Of a stretch of 64,000 nucleotides of DNA, positions 1-7,644 are shown piece by piece. How positions within the stretch are numbered: position 1 is the first letter of the stretch; each line of letters opens with the position of its first letter. The DNA comes from Streptomyces sp. SAI-135 (lineage in GTDB: Bacteria > Actinomycetota > Actinomycetes > Streptomycetales > Streptomycetaceae). Below the pieces are notes generated by a model. That model made no database searches. It had not been told where the DNA came from and was given only the letters and a program-made list of their open reading frames with translations. Where the stretch lies: the NCBI RefSeq assembly GCF_029893805.1, contig NZ_JARXYP010000002.1, forward strand, positions 4,216,001 through 4,280,000, in the 5' to 3' direction. The translations under genes and the position numbers were made by a program.

Positions 1-226
1 GGTGCCGGACCACGTCGAGCCCGGCCACGGCGGCCCGGCCGCCGTCCAGCCGGATCAGCGTGGACAGGATGCGGACGGCGGTGGTCTTGCCCGCGCCGTT
101 CGGCCCGAGCAGGCCGTGCACGGTGCCCTCGCGGACGGCGAGGTCGAAGCCGTCGAGGGCGCGCTTGTCGCCGTACCGCTTCTCCAGTCCCTCGGCGTGG
201 ACGGCGTATCCGTCGTCGGTGGTCAT
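1..226 (-). CDS. ABC transporter ATP-binding protein, N-terminal part (cut by window edge)
   Basis: The minus-strand frame from the ATG at 226 reads 75 codons and runs off the left edge. Residues 41-49 are GPNGAGKTT, the Walker A loop of an ABC ATPase, followed by AVRILSTL as in DrrA-type drug exporters. A purine-rich ribosome site (AAGGAG to AAGGGGG) precedes the start. The gene is divergent from a TetR regulator with a palindrome between them, the usual arrangement of a regulator-controlled exporter. The signature motif and Walker B lie outside the window, so the substrate cannot be judged. It resembles the complete ATPase at 4771-5718 closely in this region. Confidence 0.9.
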   Translation of the reverse strand, partial: MTTDDGYAVHAEGLEKRYGDKRALDGFDLAVREGTVHGLLGPNGAGKTTAVRILSTLIRLDGGRAAVAGLDVVRH

Positions 227-248
227 GGTTCCCCCTTCTCTCCTTAAC

Positions 249-286
249 TGAGTACACCGTACCCGATTGCGCGTACGCTGTACTCA
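249..286. promoter_or_regulatory. Palindromic operator between the ABC ATPase and the TetR gene
   Basis: Left arm TGAGTACACCGTAC (249-262) and right arm GTACGCTGTACTCA (273-286) are inverted repeats matching at 13 of 14 positions, 10 bases apart. The site lies 23 bases upstream of the ABC start and 27 bases upstream of the TetR start. It is placed to let the TetR protein repress both the exporter and itself. Direct binding is inferred. Confidence 0.75.
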
Positions 287-313
287 ATTTTTCGCCGGAA
301 CTAAGCTGCGCCC

Positions 314-1087
314 ATGACGAGCAGCGGGGACACCAGTGGCAGCGGGGACATCGTCCGCACGCTCGAACTGCTGTGGGAGGGGGCTCCGCGGCCCAGCCGG
401 GGGCCCAAGCCGGGCCTGACGCTGGACCGGATCGTGGAAACGGCGGTCCGGATCGCGGACGAGGAGGGGTTCGACGCGGTCTCGATGCGCCGGATCGCCA
501 CCGAGCTCGGCACCGGCGCGATGTCCCTGTACCGGTACGTCCCCGGCAAGGCCGAGCTGCTCGACCTGATGCTCGACCGCGTCCAGCGGCCCTCCGAGAA
601 CCCGGCCGACCTCGGCGACGGCGGCTGGCGCTCGGCGCTGGAGGCCATGGCCCGCGCCACGCTCGCGCTCTACACCCGCCACCCCTGGCTGCTCGGCGTC
701 AACCAGGCCCGCCCGCTGCTCGGTCCGAGCGCGCTGGACGGCATGGAGAAGATGCTCGGCCGGATCCGCCCGATGGGCCTGACCGACCCCGAGCTGGTCT
801 CCGCGGTCATCATGGTCGACGGGTACGTCGTCGGGGCCGCGCGCACGCAGGTCTACCAGCGGGAGGCGGAGCGTACGTCGGGCATGACGACCGCGGACTT
901 CTTCGCGGCCCAGGCCCCCTTCATCGAGAAGGTCATGGCCACCGGCCGCTACCCGGTCCTCGGGTCGCTCGCCGAGGACACCTGGAGCCCGGAGTTCGAC
1001 CACTTCGAGTTCGGGCTCCAGCGGATCCTGGACGGCCTTGAGGTGTTCGTGGCCGCTCGGCGGACGGACTCAGGAGCGCCTGAATAG
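314..1087 (+). CDS. TetR/AcrR family transcriptional regulator
   Basis: A 257-residue repressor-type regulator. Residues about 36-90 form the TetR DNA-binding domain, with the recognition helix region around RRIATELGTGAMSLYRYV (59-76). The remaining ~165 residues fit a TetR C-terminal ligand/dimer domain. About 30 residues precede the first helix, which is longer than in minimal TetR proteins but common in Streptomyces members. It is divergent from the ABC ATPase at 1-226 with a palindromic operator in between, so it probably controls that exporter and itself. Its 3' end overlaps the convergent gene at 1070-2056 by 18 bases. The inducer is unknown. Confidence 0.93.
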   Translation: MTSSGDTSGSGDIVRTLELLWEGAPRPSRGPKPGLTLDRIVETAVRIADEEGFDAVSMRRIATELGTGAMSLYRYVPGKAELLDLMLDRVQRPSENPADLGDGGWRSALEAMARATLALYTRHPWLLGVNQARPLLGPSALDGMEKMLGRIRPMGLTDPELVSAVIMVDGYVVGAARTQVYQREAERTSGMTTADFFAAQAPFIEKVMATGRYPVLGSLAEDTWSPEFDHFEFGLQRILDGLEVFVAARRTDSGAPE

Positions 1088-2056
1088 CCGCCGCAGTCCG
1101 AAGAGCGCGGCGACGGCTCCCAGGGCGAGGGCGCCGATCTTGAGGGTGCCGGTGGAGCCGTCGCCGTCGTCGCCGGAGGCGGAGGAACTCCCGCTCCCGC
1201 CCTCCGCGGACGACCCGGACCCGCCGCCCGGCGCGTCCTGCGCCTCGACCTCGCTGTTCGCGCCCTCCATGCCGAGCAGGAGCTTGGTCCCGTCCGGGGA
1301 GTAGGAGACGGACTCCCCCTGCCCGAGGGGCACGCTGATCCGGCCCTGCTTCTTGAGGTCGCCGTCGTTCCAGTCGTACCAGATGCCGCCGAAGTAGCCG
1401 CGTACGGCGAGCTGCCGGCCGTCCGGTGAGAAGGCGGCGTCGGTGGCCCACAGGTCGACGGCCTTGACGGGCTTGAAGACGTTCGTGCCGGACGGGGAGA
1501 GGGTGGCGGGTCCCTCGTAGAGATGCCCGCCGTCCTCCTGCTTGTCGATGATGTACACGCGTCCGGTCTTCGGGTGGACGACCATCGACTCGGCGTCGCG
1601 CGAGCCGTCGGTGTACTTCACCACATACTGCGTGGCCTTGACGGACTGGTCCTCCAGGTCCTTCGGCTCGGGCAGCTTGTAGATCCACACGTAGGGCCAG
1701 GTGACCCCGTCGTTGTCGCCGATGTCGCCGACCCAGATCTCGTTTCCGGGCCCGACGGCGATGGCCTCCACGTCCCGCGGGGTCCCCACGCCGGTCATGG
1801 TGATCCTGGCGACGGTCCTGCCGGTGGCACTGTCCACGGCGTACAGGTACGCGCCGGTGTCCTGGTCGTTGTGGGTCCAGTAGATCCCCGGGTGCTGCCG
1901 CGAGGCGGCGAGCCCGCTGGACTCGGTGATCCGGGGATCGCTGATGGTGAAACCCCGGTCCCCCTTCCCGTCCCCGTCCCCGTCGGCGGCGGAGGCGGGC
2001 AGGGCGGACCCGGCCACGAACAGGATCCCGGCGATCAGGGCAAGGGCTCGACGCAT
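1070..2056 (-). CDS. Secreted, C-terminally membrane-anchored propeller-like protein
   Basis: 328 residues from the ATG at 2056. The N-terminus (MRRALALIAGILFVAGS, then ALPASAAD) is a Sec signal peptide. The body has blade-like motifs such as AAFSPDGRQLAV and SYSPDGTKLLLG, typical of WD40/PD40-like propellers, together with repeated acidic GDIGDNDG-like segments. A Gly/Ser-rich linker (SGSSSASGDDGDG) leads to one membrane helix (IGALALGAVAALFGL) and an Arg-rich tail (RRLFRRS). There is no LPXTG motif, so membrane anchoring is more likely than sortase attachment. The function is unknown. The predicted topology is an extracellular propeller held at the membrane. Confidence 0.85.
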   Translation of the reverse strand: MRRALALIAGILFVAGSALPASAADGDGDGKGDRGFTISDPRITESSGLAASRQHPGIYWTHNDQDTGAYLYAVDSATGRTVARITMTGVGTPRDVEAIAVGPGNEIWVGDIGDNDGVTWPYVWIYKLPEPKDLEDQSVKATQYVVKYTDGSRDAESMVVHPKTGRVYIIDKQEDGGHLYEGPATLSPSGTNVFKPVKAVDLWATDAAFSPDGRQLAVRGYFGGIWYDWNDGDLKKQGRISVPLGQGESVSYSPDGTKLLLGMEGANSEVEAQDAPGGGSGSSAEGGSGSSSASGDDGDGSTGTLKIGALALGAVAALFGLRRLFRRS

Positions 2057-2397
2057 GCCCCAAGCCTGCCATCCCTGCGGGGCTTTGAACGGGGGTGGGG
2101 GAAGGGGGTGCGGGTTGGGGAGGGGGCTGGGGCTTGGGACGGGGAGTTGGGGCTGGGGGCTTGCGGCCAGGGCAGGGGTGGTCAGCCTGTGCGAGGGGTG
2201 CAGCCGGAGGGGTGGTGGGGTCCCGGGGTCACCGAGGGCACGAGCGGAAGGGTGTCCGGAGGGCACGCCGCAGTGGGTTCCCGCAGCGCAGGTGCACCGC
2301 AGCGCAGGCGCGCACGTCACCGCGGCGGCCCGGTCGCAGGCCTTGGCGTGGGCGGGCTCACATGCCATGGGGGCCGTGGATGATCCATCATGAGCGG
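2057..2397. other. Divergent intergenic region with dense G-tracts
   Basis: A 341-base gap between divergent starts. Bases 2091-2159 on the plus strand contain about ten runs of three to five G separated by one to four bases, a strong G-quadruplex candidate that lies just upstream of the minus-strand signal-peptide gene. I see no other gene here and no convincing -10/-35 pair. Confidence 0.55.
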
Positions 2398-3075
2398 ATG
2401 CTCAGATTCATGCCGGTCGGCGACTCGATGACGATCGGGAGCGCGGGCGAGCACACCTGGCGGTACCGGATGTGGCAGCACCTGCGCGACACCTACGGCC
2501 GCCCCTTCGCCCTCGTGGGCCCGCGCGAGACGCTGTACGACAAGGCGGCCGGCGCTCCGACGTCGTACGAGTACGCCGATCCCGACTTCCCCCGGGCCCA
2601 CCTGGCCGGCTGGGGCGAGGGCTGGCTGCACATGGCCCCGCTGATCGGCGAGGCCGTACGGACGCACCGCGCCGACGTGCTCCTGGTGTCGCTGGGCCTC
2701 ATCGACCTGGGCTTCTACACCAACGCGGAACAGACCGCGGAGAACGTCCACGCCTTCGTCGCCGAGGCCCGCCGCGCGAACCCCAGGATCCGGATGGCCG
2801 TCCTCCCGGTGATCCCCAACGTCCGCGCGGAGTCGGACGGGCCCTTCGCCACGGAGGTCACCCGCTTCAACGAGCTCCTGGCCAAGGCGATCGCGGACCT
2901 GGACGAGCCCCGCTCCCCCCTGCTGCCGGCGTCGCCCCCCTCGTCGTACGACATCAACCACGACACCTACGACGGCACCCACCCGAACGCGAGCGGCGAG
3001 CACAAGATCGCGGCGGCCTTCGCGGAGGCGATGTACCAGGCGTGGGACCTGGGCGAGCCCTACGACGCCGGCTGA
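2398..3075 (+). CDS. SGNH/GDSL-type hydrolase
   Basis: 225 residues. The start MLRFMPVGDSMTIGS carries the GDS block-I motif at residues 8-10, with Ser10 as the predicted nucleophile. A C-terminal YDGTHPNASG segment supplies the Asp/His pair of block V, so the catalytic set looks complete. Family members are esterases, lipases or acyl hydrolases; the substrate cannot be read from the sequence. No signal peptide precedes GDS, so it is probably cytoplasmic. An in-frame ATG at 2380 would add six residues. I prefer 2398 because family members begin close to the GDS motif. Confidence 0.88.
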   Translation: MLRFMPVGDSMTIGSAGEHTWRYRMWQHLRDTYGRPFALVGPRETLYDKAAGAPTSYEYADPDFPRAHLAGWGEGWLHMAPLIGEAVRTHRADVLLVSLGLIDLGFYTNAEQTAENVHAFVAEARRANPRIRMAVLPVIPNVRAESDGPFATEVTRFNELLAKAIADLDEPRSPLLPASPPSSYDINHDTYDGTHPNASGEHKIAAAFAEAMYQAWDLGEPYDAG

Positions 3076-3099
3076 GGGAAGGGCGGGCCCCGCGTCGGG

Positions 3100-3828
3100 T
3101 CAGAGGAGGTGCACCCGCTGCGTGGTCAGCTCGTAGCGCGCGCCCACGACGGCCAGTGCGCCGGAGTCCACCTTCGCGGCGAGCTCCGGTTCCGCCGCGA
3201 GCCGTGCCCGGACGAGCCGTATGTTCGCGTCGACCGTGGCGTCGATCCGCGCGTCCCCGGACTTCGTACGGTCGATGGCCGGGCTGATCTGATCGGCCAG
3301 GTACTGGATGTGGGCCGGCAGTCCCGCCCCCGACTCGTCCGCCTGGACCGCCGCCTTCACCGCTCCGCAGGACTGGTGGCCGAGCACCATGAGCAGCGGG
3401 ATCCCCAGTTCGAGCACCCCGTACGCGAGGCTGCCGAGCACGGCCTCGTCGAGGACCTGCCCCGCGGTGCGCACGGTCATCAGATCGCCGAGCCCCTGGT
3501 CGAAGACCAGTTCCGGCGCCACCCGGGAGTCGATGCAGCCGAGCACGAGGGCGAAGGGGTGCTGCCCGGTCGTCAGCGCCTGCCGGACGGCGGGTGTCTC
3601 GTCGGGGTGCCGCTCGCGGTAGGTGCGCCAGCGCCGGTTGCCCTCGGCCAGCTCGCGCAGGGCCTCCTCGGCGGTGGTGGGCCGCTTGCGCGGCGGAACC
3701 GCGGTGGGCGCGGCGACGGCGGCCGGGACGCCGGCGGCGAGGCCGGTGCCGAGAGCCGCGGTACCGGTGAGCGCGGCGCGCAGGAGGGCGCGCCGCGCGG
3801 TGCTGTGGGGTCGGTGGTCGGAGTTCAC
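3100..3828 (-). CDS. Secreted beta-class carbonic anhydrase
   Basis: 242 residues from a GTG at 3828. It catalyses interconversion of CO2 and bicarbonate. Beta-class zinc ligands are visible in CIDSRVAPE (Cys-x-Asp-x-Arg) and GHQSCGAV (His-x-x-Cys). The N-terminus has an Arg-Arg pair followed by a hydrophobic stretch (RRALLRAALTGTAALGTGLA, ending near AVAAP), which suggests Tat or Sec export, so the enzyme probably works outside the membrane. The frame stays open upstream to 3984, but the GTG start gives a normal signal peptide. No strong ribosome site is visible, so the exact start is uncertain. Confidence 0.9.
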   Translation of the reverse strand: MNSDHRPHSTARRALLRAALTGTAALGTGLAAGVPAAVAAPTAVPPRKRPTTAEEALRELAEGNRRWRTYRERHPDETPAVRQALTTGQHPFALVLGCIDSRVAPELVFDQGLGDLMTVRTAGQVLDEAVLGSLAYGVLELGIPLLMVLGHQSCGAVKAAVQADESGAGLPAHIQYLADQISPAIDRTKSGDARIDATVDANIRLVRARLAAEPELAAKVDSGALAVVGARYELTTQRVHLL

Positions 3829-3988
3829 GAAGGGGAACGTACGTCCGGCACGTTCCCCATCTGTTCGGATTGCCTTTTCATGACCGGGTGTTGGTGATTC
3901 ATGGGCGAAAGCCGACCCGTTCCTGGTCGCCGCCGGAGTCACCAACCGGCATGTCAGGGGCGAGAGTTGGCTCGCGCGTTGCACGTGG

Positions 3989-4774
3989 TCACTTCGGGCC
4001 GCCGTTGAACCTCGCGGTCGCCCAGCGATAGCCGAGCACCGCGAGCCCGAGGCACCAGGCGACGGCGATCCAGCCGTTGTTGCCGATCTCGGTGCCGAGG
4101 AGCAGTCCGCGCAGGGTCTCGATGGCCGGGGTGAAGGGCTGGTACTCCGCGACCGGCTGGAACCAGCCCGGCATCGCGTCGACCGGCACGAAGGCGCTGG
4201 AGATGAGCGGCAGGAAGATCAGCGGCATGGCGTTGTTGCTGGCGGCCTCGGCGTTGGGGCTGACCAGGCCCATGCCGACCGCGATCCAGGTGAGGGCCAG
4301 CGCGAACAGCACCAGCAGTCCGAAGGCCGCCAGCCACTCCAGAGCGGTGGCGTCGGTGGAGCGGAACCCGATGGCCACGCCGACCGCGCCGACGAGGACC
4401 ACGCTGACCACCGACTGGAGCACACTGCCGACGACGTGCCCGACGAGCACCGAACCGCGGTGGATCGCCATTGTGCGGAAGCGGGCGATGATGCCCTCGG
4501 TCATGTCGTTGGAGACGGAGACCGCGGTGCCGATGGTGGTGGAGCCGATGGTCATCAGCAGCAGGCCGGGGACCAGGTACGCGATGTAGTCGGAGCGGTC
4601 GCCGCCGCCGATGCCCGCGCTCATGGTGTCGCCGAAGATGTAGACGAAGAGCAGCAACAGCATGATCGGCGTGAGCAGCAGGTTCAGGGTGAGCGAGGGA
4701 TAGCGCCGGGCGTGCAGGAGGTTGCGGCGCAGCATCGTGGACGAGTCGCGCACGGCGAGGGAGAGGGTGCTCAT
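3989..4774 (-). CDS. ABC-2 type transporter permease (DrrB-like)
   Basis: 261 residues with about six hydrophobic segments, for example LNLLLTPIMLLLLFVYIFG and GLLVLFALALTWIAVGMGL. It also has the conserved C-terminal half motif FLPLISSAFVPVDAMPGWF and the EYQPFTPAIETLRGLLLG region typical of daunorubicin-resistance DrrB permeases. The ATG overlaps the TGA of the upstream ATPase gene (ATGA at 4774-4771), so the two are translationally coupled. Together they should form an efflux pump for a hydrophobic compound or lipid. Confidence 0.92.
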   Translation of the reverse strand: MSTLSLAVRDSSTMLRRNLLHARRYPSLTLNLLLTPIMLLLLFVYIFGDTMSAGIGGGDRSDYIAYLVPGLLLMTIGSTTIGTAVSVSNDMTEGIIARFRTMAIHRGSVLVGHVVGSVLQSVVSVVLVGAVGVAIGFRSTDATALEWLAAFGLLVLFALALTWIAVGMGLVSPNAEAASNNAMPLIFLPLISSAFVPVDAMPGWFQPVAEYQPFTPAIETLRGLLLGTEIGNNGWIAVAWCLGLAVLGYRWATARFNGGPK

Positions 4775-5718
4775 CGGACGGTCTCCTTGGTCTGGTCGGT
4801 GCCGCCGGTGAGGGCGAAGAACACGTCGTCGAGGTCGGGGGTGTGCAGGGCCAGTTCGCCGGCCTCGATGCCGGCCGCGTCGAGCCGGTCCAGTACGGCC
4901 CGCAGCTCGCGCTGGCTGCCGTCGCTGGGGAGTTGCAGGGTGAGGGCCTCGTCGTCCCGGGTGGCCGCGCCGAGAGCCAGGGCCGCGCTCTCGTACGAGG
5001 CCGGGTCGGTGAAGCGCAGCCGGACGTGTCCGCCGGGGACGAGCCGCTTGAGCTCCTCGGCGCTGCCCTCGGCGGCGATCCGTCCATCGTGCAGGACGGC
5101 GATGCGGTCCGCGAGCTGGTCGGCCTCCTCCAGGTACTGGGTGGTGAGGAAGACGGTGACACCGTCGGCGACCAGCTCCCTGATGATCTGCCACATGGTG
5201 TGCCGGGAGCGGGGGTCGAGGCCGGTGGTGGGCTCGTCGAGGAAGATGATCCGCGGGTCGCCGACCAGCGTCATGGCGATGTCGAGGCGGCGCTTCATGC
5301 CGCCGGAGTAGGTGGAGGCGGGCTTCTTCGCCGCCCCGGTCAGGTCGAAGCGCTCCAGCAGCTCCGCGGTGACCCTGCGGCCCTCCGCCTTGGAGAGGTG
5401 GTGCAGGTCCGCCATGAGCAGCATGTTCTCCTCCCCGGTGATCAGCCCGTCCACCGCCGAGAACTGCCCGGTGACACCGATCGAGGCACGCACACCCTGC
5501 GGATCGGCGGCCAGGTCGTGCCCGCCCACCTGGGCCTGCCCGCCGTCAGCGGACACGAGCGTGGAGAGGATCTTCACGGCGGTGGTCTTGCCGGCCCCGT
5601 TCGGCCCGAGGAGGGAGAAGATCGTGCCGGCCGGCACCCGTATGTCGATGCCGTCGAGGACGACTTTGTCGCCGTAGGACTTGCGCAGTCCGTCAGCCGC
5701 GATGGCCAGGTCGGTCAT
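4771..5718 (-). CDS. ABC transporter ATP-binding protein (DrrA-like)
   Basis: 315 residues. Walker A GPNGAGKTT, signature YSGGMKRRLDIA and Walker B IIFLDEPTTGLDP are all present in the expected order, followed by TTQYLEEADQLADRIAVLHDG and a C-terminal DrrA-type domain. It supplies ATP hydrolysis for the permease encoded by the overlapping next gene. The upstream neighbour, the DUF4097 gene at 5756-6421, is on the same strand with a 37-base gap, so the three genes look like one operon read from the 6.4 kb promoter region. Confidence 0.95.
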   Translation of the reverse strand: MTDLAIAADGLRKSYGDKVVLDGIDIRVPAGTIFSLLGPNGAGKTTAVKILSTLVSADGGQAQVGGHDLAADPQGVRASIGVTGQFSAVDGLITGEENMLLMADLHHLSKAEGRRVTAELLERFDLTGAAKKPASTYSGGMKRRLDIAMTLVGDPRIIFLDEPTTGLDPRSRHTMWQIIRELVADGVTVFLTTQYLEEADQLADRIAVLHDGRIAAEGSAEELKRLVPGGHVRLRFTDPASYESAALALGAATRDDEALTLQLPSDGSQRELRAVLDRLDAAGIEAGELALHTPDLDDVFFALTGGTDQTKETVR

Positions 5719-5755
5719 GGTGAGTGCTCCTTGGAGGGCTGCGGTCGGTTGCGGG

Positions 5756-6421
5756 TCAGAGGCTGCGGGCGGTGATGTCGCCGTGGGTGGTGGTGGCGCG
5801 GACGGTCAGGGGCGCGGCGGTGCCTTCGGTGTTCTTGAGGGAGTTGTGGACGCGGCCGTGGGAGGTGCCGGCGTCCAGGGCGGCGGAGGTGGCGGTGGCG
5901 AGGGTGATGTCGCCCTGTTGGGTGGTGAGGTCGAGGGTGCCGGTGACGGCTTCGTGGATGGTGATGTGGCCGCGCTGGGTGCTGATCCGGCCGGGTCCGG
6001 TCAGGCGCTGGACGGTGATGTCGCTGTCGGTGGCGGTCAGGTGCAGGCTCGCGGCCTCGTCGATCTTGACGGGGCCGTGGGCGCCGTCGAGGGCGAGGTG
6101 GCCGAGGCGTCCGACGGCGCGGAAGCGCAGGGCGGCGGAGGTGGCCTCGACGCGGGAGCCGGCGGGCAGCTGGACGGTGACTTCGACGGAGCCGGAGGGT
6201 CCGAGGTACTGGTTCCTGGCGGCGGGGGCGGTGATCCGCAGGACGCCGTCGCGGTGCTCGACCTCGATGTGCTCGGCGGCCTTGGTGTCGCGGTTCCGTG
6301 CGGGGTCGGCGGGGCGGATCTCGACGGTGGTGTCGGTGCGGTCGGCGGCGATGACCTGGACGTGTGCGGTGGGCAGGTCGATGACGGCGGTCAGGGGGGC
6401 GGGGGTGTCGAACTTCTGCAT
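5756..6421 (-). CDS. DUF4097-type beta-strand repeat protein
   Basis: 221 residues made of repeated short beta-strand units such as VEVTVQLPAGSRVEATSAA, LTATDSDITVQRLTG and LDLTTQQGDITLATAT, the DUF4097 (adhesin-like beta-helix) pattern. There is no signal peptide or membrane helix, so it appears cytoplasmic. It is the first gene of an operon with a DrrAB-like ABC exporter and is divergent from the dual-HTH regulator at 6645. In Streptomyces, DUF4097 genes often accompany such exporters; the molecular role is not established. Confidence 0.85.
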   Translation of the reverse strand: MQKFDTPAPLTAVIDLPTAHVQVIAADRTDTTVEIRPADPARNRDTKAAEHIEVEHRDGVLRITAPAARNQYLGPSGSVEVTVQLPAGSRVEATSAALRFRAVGRLGHLALDGAHGPVKIDEAASLHLTATDSDITVQRLTGPGRISTQRGHITIHEAVTGTLDLTTQQGDITLATATSAALDAGTSHGRVHNSLKNTEGTAAPLTVRATTTHGDITARSL

Positions 6422-6467
6422 CAGGTGCTCCTGCGTTCGTCGCTGTTTCCGATGAACGAAAAGCTAC

Positions 6468-6590
6468 GTTGCATTCACGATCCCGGCAACATACCTGTTG
6501 CGCTAAATCCGTATCGTCGCAGGCAGTTGAGGCAATTTCATTGCAACAGATTCAAAAGCAACGCAACGTCAGCTAGACGATCGTTGCAAC
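6468..6590. promoter_or_regulatory. Cluster of GCAAC/GTTGC motifs, candidate operator array
   Basis: This AT-rich divergent region holds at least seven GCAAC or GTTGC pentamers: 6468-6472, 6486-6490, 6497-6501, 6543-6547, 6558-6562, 6563-6567, and the full palindrome GTTGCAAC at 6583-6590. The pair at 6486-6501 is an inverted repeat with a six-base spacer. Such density in GC-rich DNA suggests a multi-site operator for the regulator at 6645-7397, controlling itself and the exporter operon. Confidence 0.6.
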
Positions 6591-6644
6591 AGAAGAAAGG
6601 TGAACGCTATGCTGCCGCCACCAGGAACGACGAAGGAGACCGCG

Positions 6645-7397
6645 ATGCCGGGAGGCAGGCTCACCCAGCAGGAACGCCAGCAGATCGCGCTGGGAGTGGC
6701 CGACGGCCTCGCCTACGCGGAGATCGCCCGCCGCCTCGAACGTCCCACCTCGACCGTCACCCGCGAGGTCATGCGCAACGGCGGTCCCACCGCCTACCGC
6801 GCCGACCTCGCCCACCGTGCCGCCGAACGCCGGTCACACCGCCGCCGCCAGGCCGCGCCGCGCGGAACGCAGACCCCCGCACCGGGCCACGGACGCGACC
6901 CCGAGGCGGTACGGGAGTACGAGGAGACGTTCACCACCGTCCTCATGCAGACCGGCGCGCCCAAGATGATGGCGCGGGTGATGACCTGCCTCTACACGAG
7001 CGACACCGGCAGCATGACCGCCGCCGAACTCGCCCAGCGCCTCCAGGTCAGCCCGGCGTCCATCTCCAAGGCCATCAGCTACCTCGAGAACCAGGGCCTG
7101 GTGCGCCGTGAACGCGACGACCGGCGCCGCGAACGCTATGTGGCCGACGACGACGTCTGGTACCAGTCCATGATCGCCAGCGCCCGCGGCACCATACAGC
7201 TCGCCGAGACCGCACGACAGGGCGTGGGCGTCCTCGGCAGGGACACCCCGGCCGCCGTCCGGCTGGAGAACATCGCCCGCTTCCTCGACTTCGTCTCCGA
7301 GAGCATCACCCGCGCCGCGGACCAGGCCCGCGAGGTCCTCCACACGAAGGCGGAGCCCGCCCAGGACAGCGAACCCCCCTCCGACGGCACCACCTGA
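6645..7397 (+). CDS. Dual-HTH transcriptional regulator (IS30-type HTH fused to GbsR/MarR-type HTH)
   Basis: 250 residues from the ATG at 6645, chosen for its strong ribosome site (AAGGAGA, 6633-6639). An in-frame ATG at 6609 would add 12 residues. The N-terminus, LTQQERQQIALGVADGLAYAEIARRLERPTSTVTREV, is an HTH of the type found at the start of IS30 transposases, but no transposase core follows. The middle, TAAELAQRLQVSPASISKAISYLENQGLVRRERDDRRRERY, is a GbsR/MarR winged helix. The C-terminus is helical. It probably represses the divergent DUF4097-ABC operon through the GCAAC-rich region. The second DNA-binding unit is unusual and could allow paired-site recognition. Confidence 0.85.
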   Translation: MPGGRLTQQERQQIALGVADGLAYAEIARRLERPTSTVTREVMRNGGPTAYRADLAHRAAERRSHRRRQAAPRGTQTPAPGHGRDPEAVREYEETFTTVLMQTGAPKMMARVMTCLYTSDTGSMTAAELAQRLQVSPASISKAISYLENQGLVRRERDDRRRERYVADDDVWYQSMIASARGTIQLAETARQGVGVLGRDTPAAVRLENIARFLDFVSESITRAADQAREVLHTKAEPAQDSEPPSDGTT

Positions 7398-7610
7398 GCG
7401 ACCGGCGCCCGATGGCGCCGGCGAGGCAGCCGGCGCAGGACCGGACACCGGCCCGCAGCCGCCACTCCCCCGCTCCTCCGCCTGCCCGGACGGATCACCC
7501 GAGTGATGGCCCACGGCCACGTCCTCAGCGATGTTCCGTTCACGCGCGGCCTCTGTGCCGATCGGGCCCGCGCCGGGCGGACTCCCTCCAGGTCGCCCCG
7601 TGGCACCCGG

Positions 7611-7630
7611 AGAGAGTCCCCCGACTCTCT
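7611..7630. terminator. Possible terminator hairpin downstream of the Hint toxin gene
   Basis: AGAGAGTC (7611-7618) and GACTCTCT (7623-7630) are perfect 8-base arms around a CCCC loop. The hairpin sits 14 bases beyond the stop of the convergent toxin gene and is followed by TTT on the plus strand. The stem is short and the call is tentative. The rest of 7398-7644 shows no supported gene, in particular no small immunity gene after the toxin. Confidence 0.4.
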
Positions 7631-7644
7631 TTCCCGCCGCTTTC

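Noticed and set aside
6645..7397. IS30 family transposase
   Set aside because: Only the N-terminal HTH is IS30-like; the DDE core is absent, a MarR-type winged helix follows, and there are no terminal inverted repeats.
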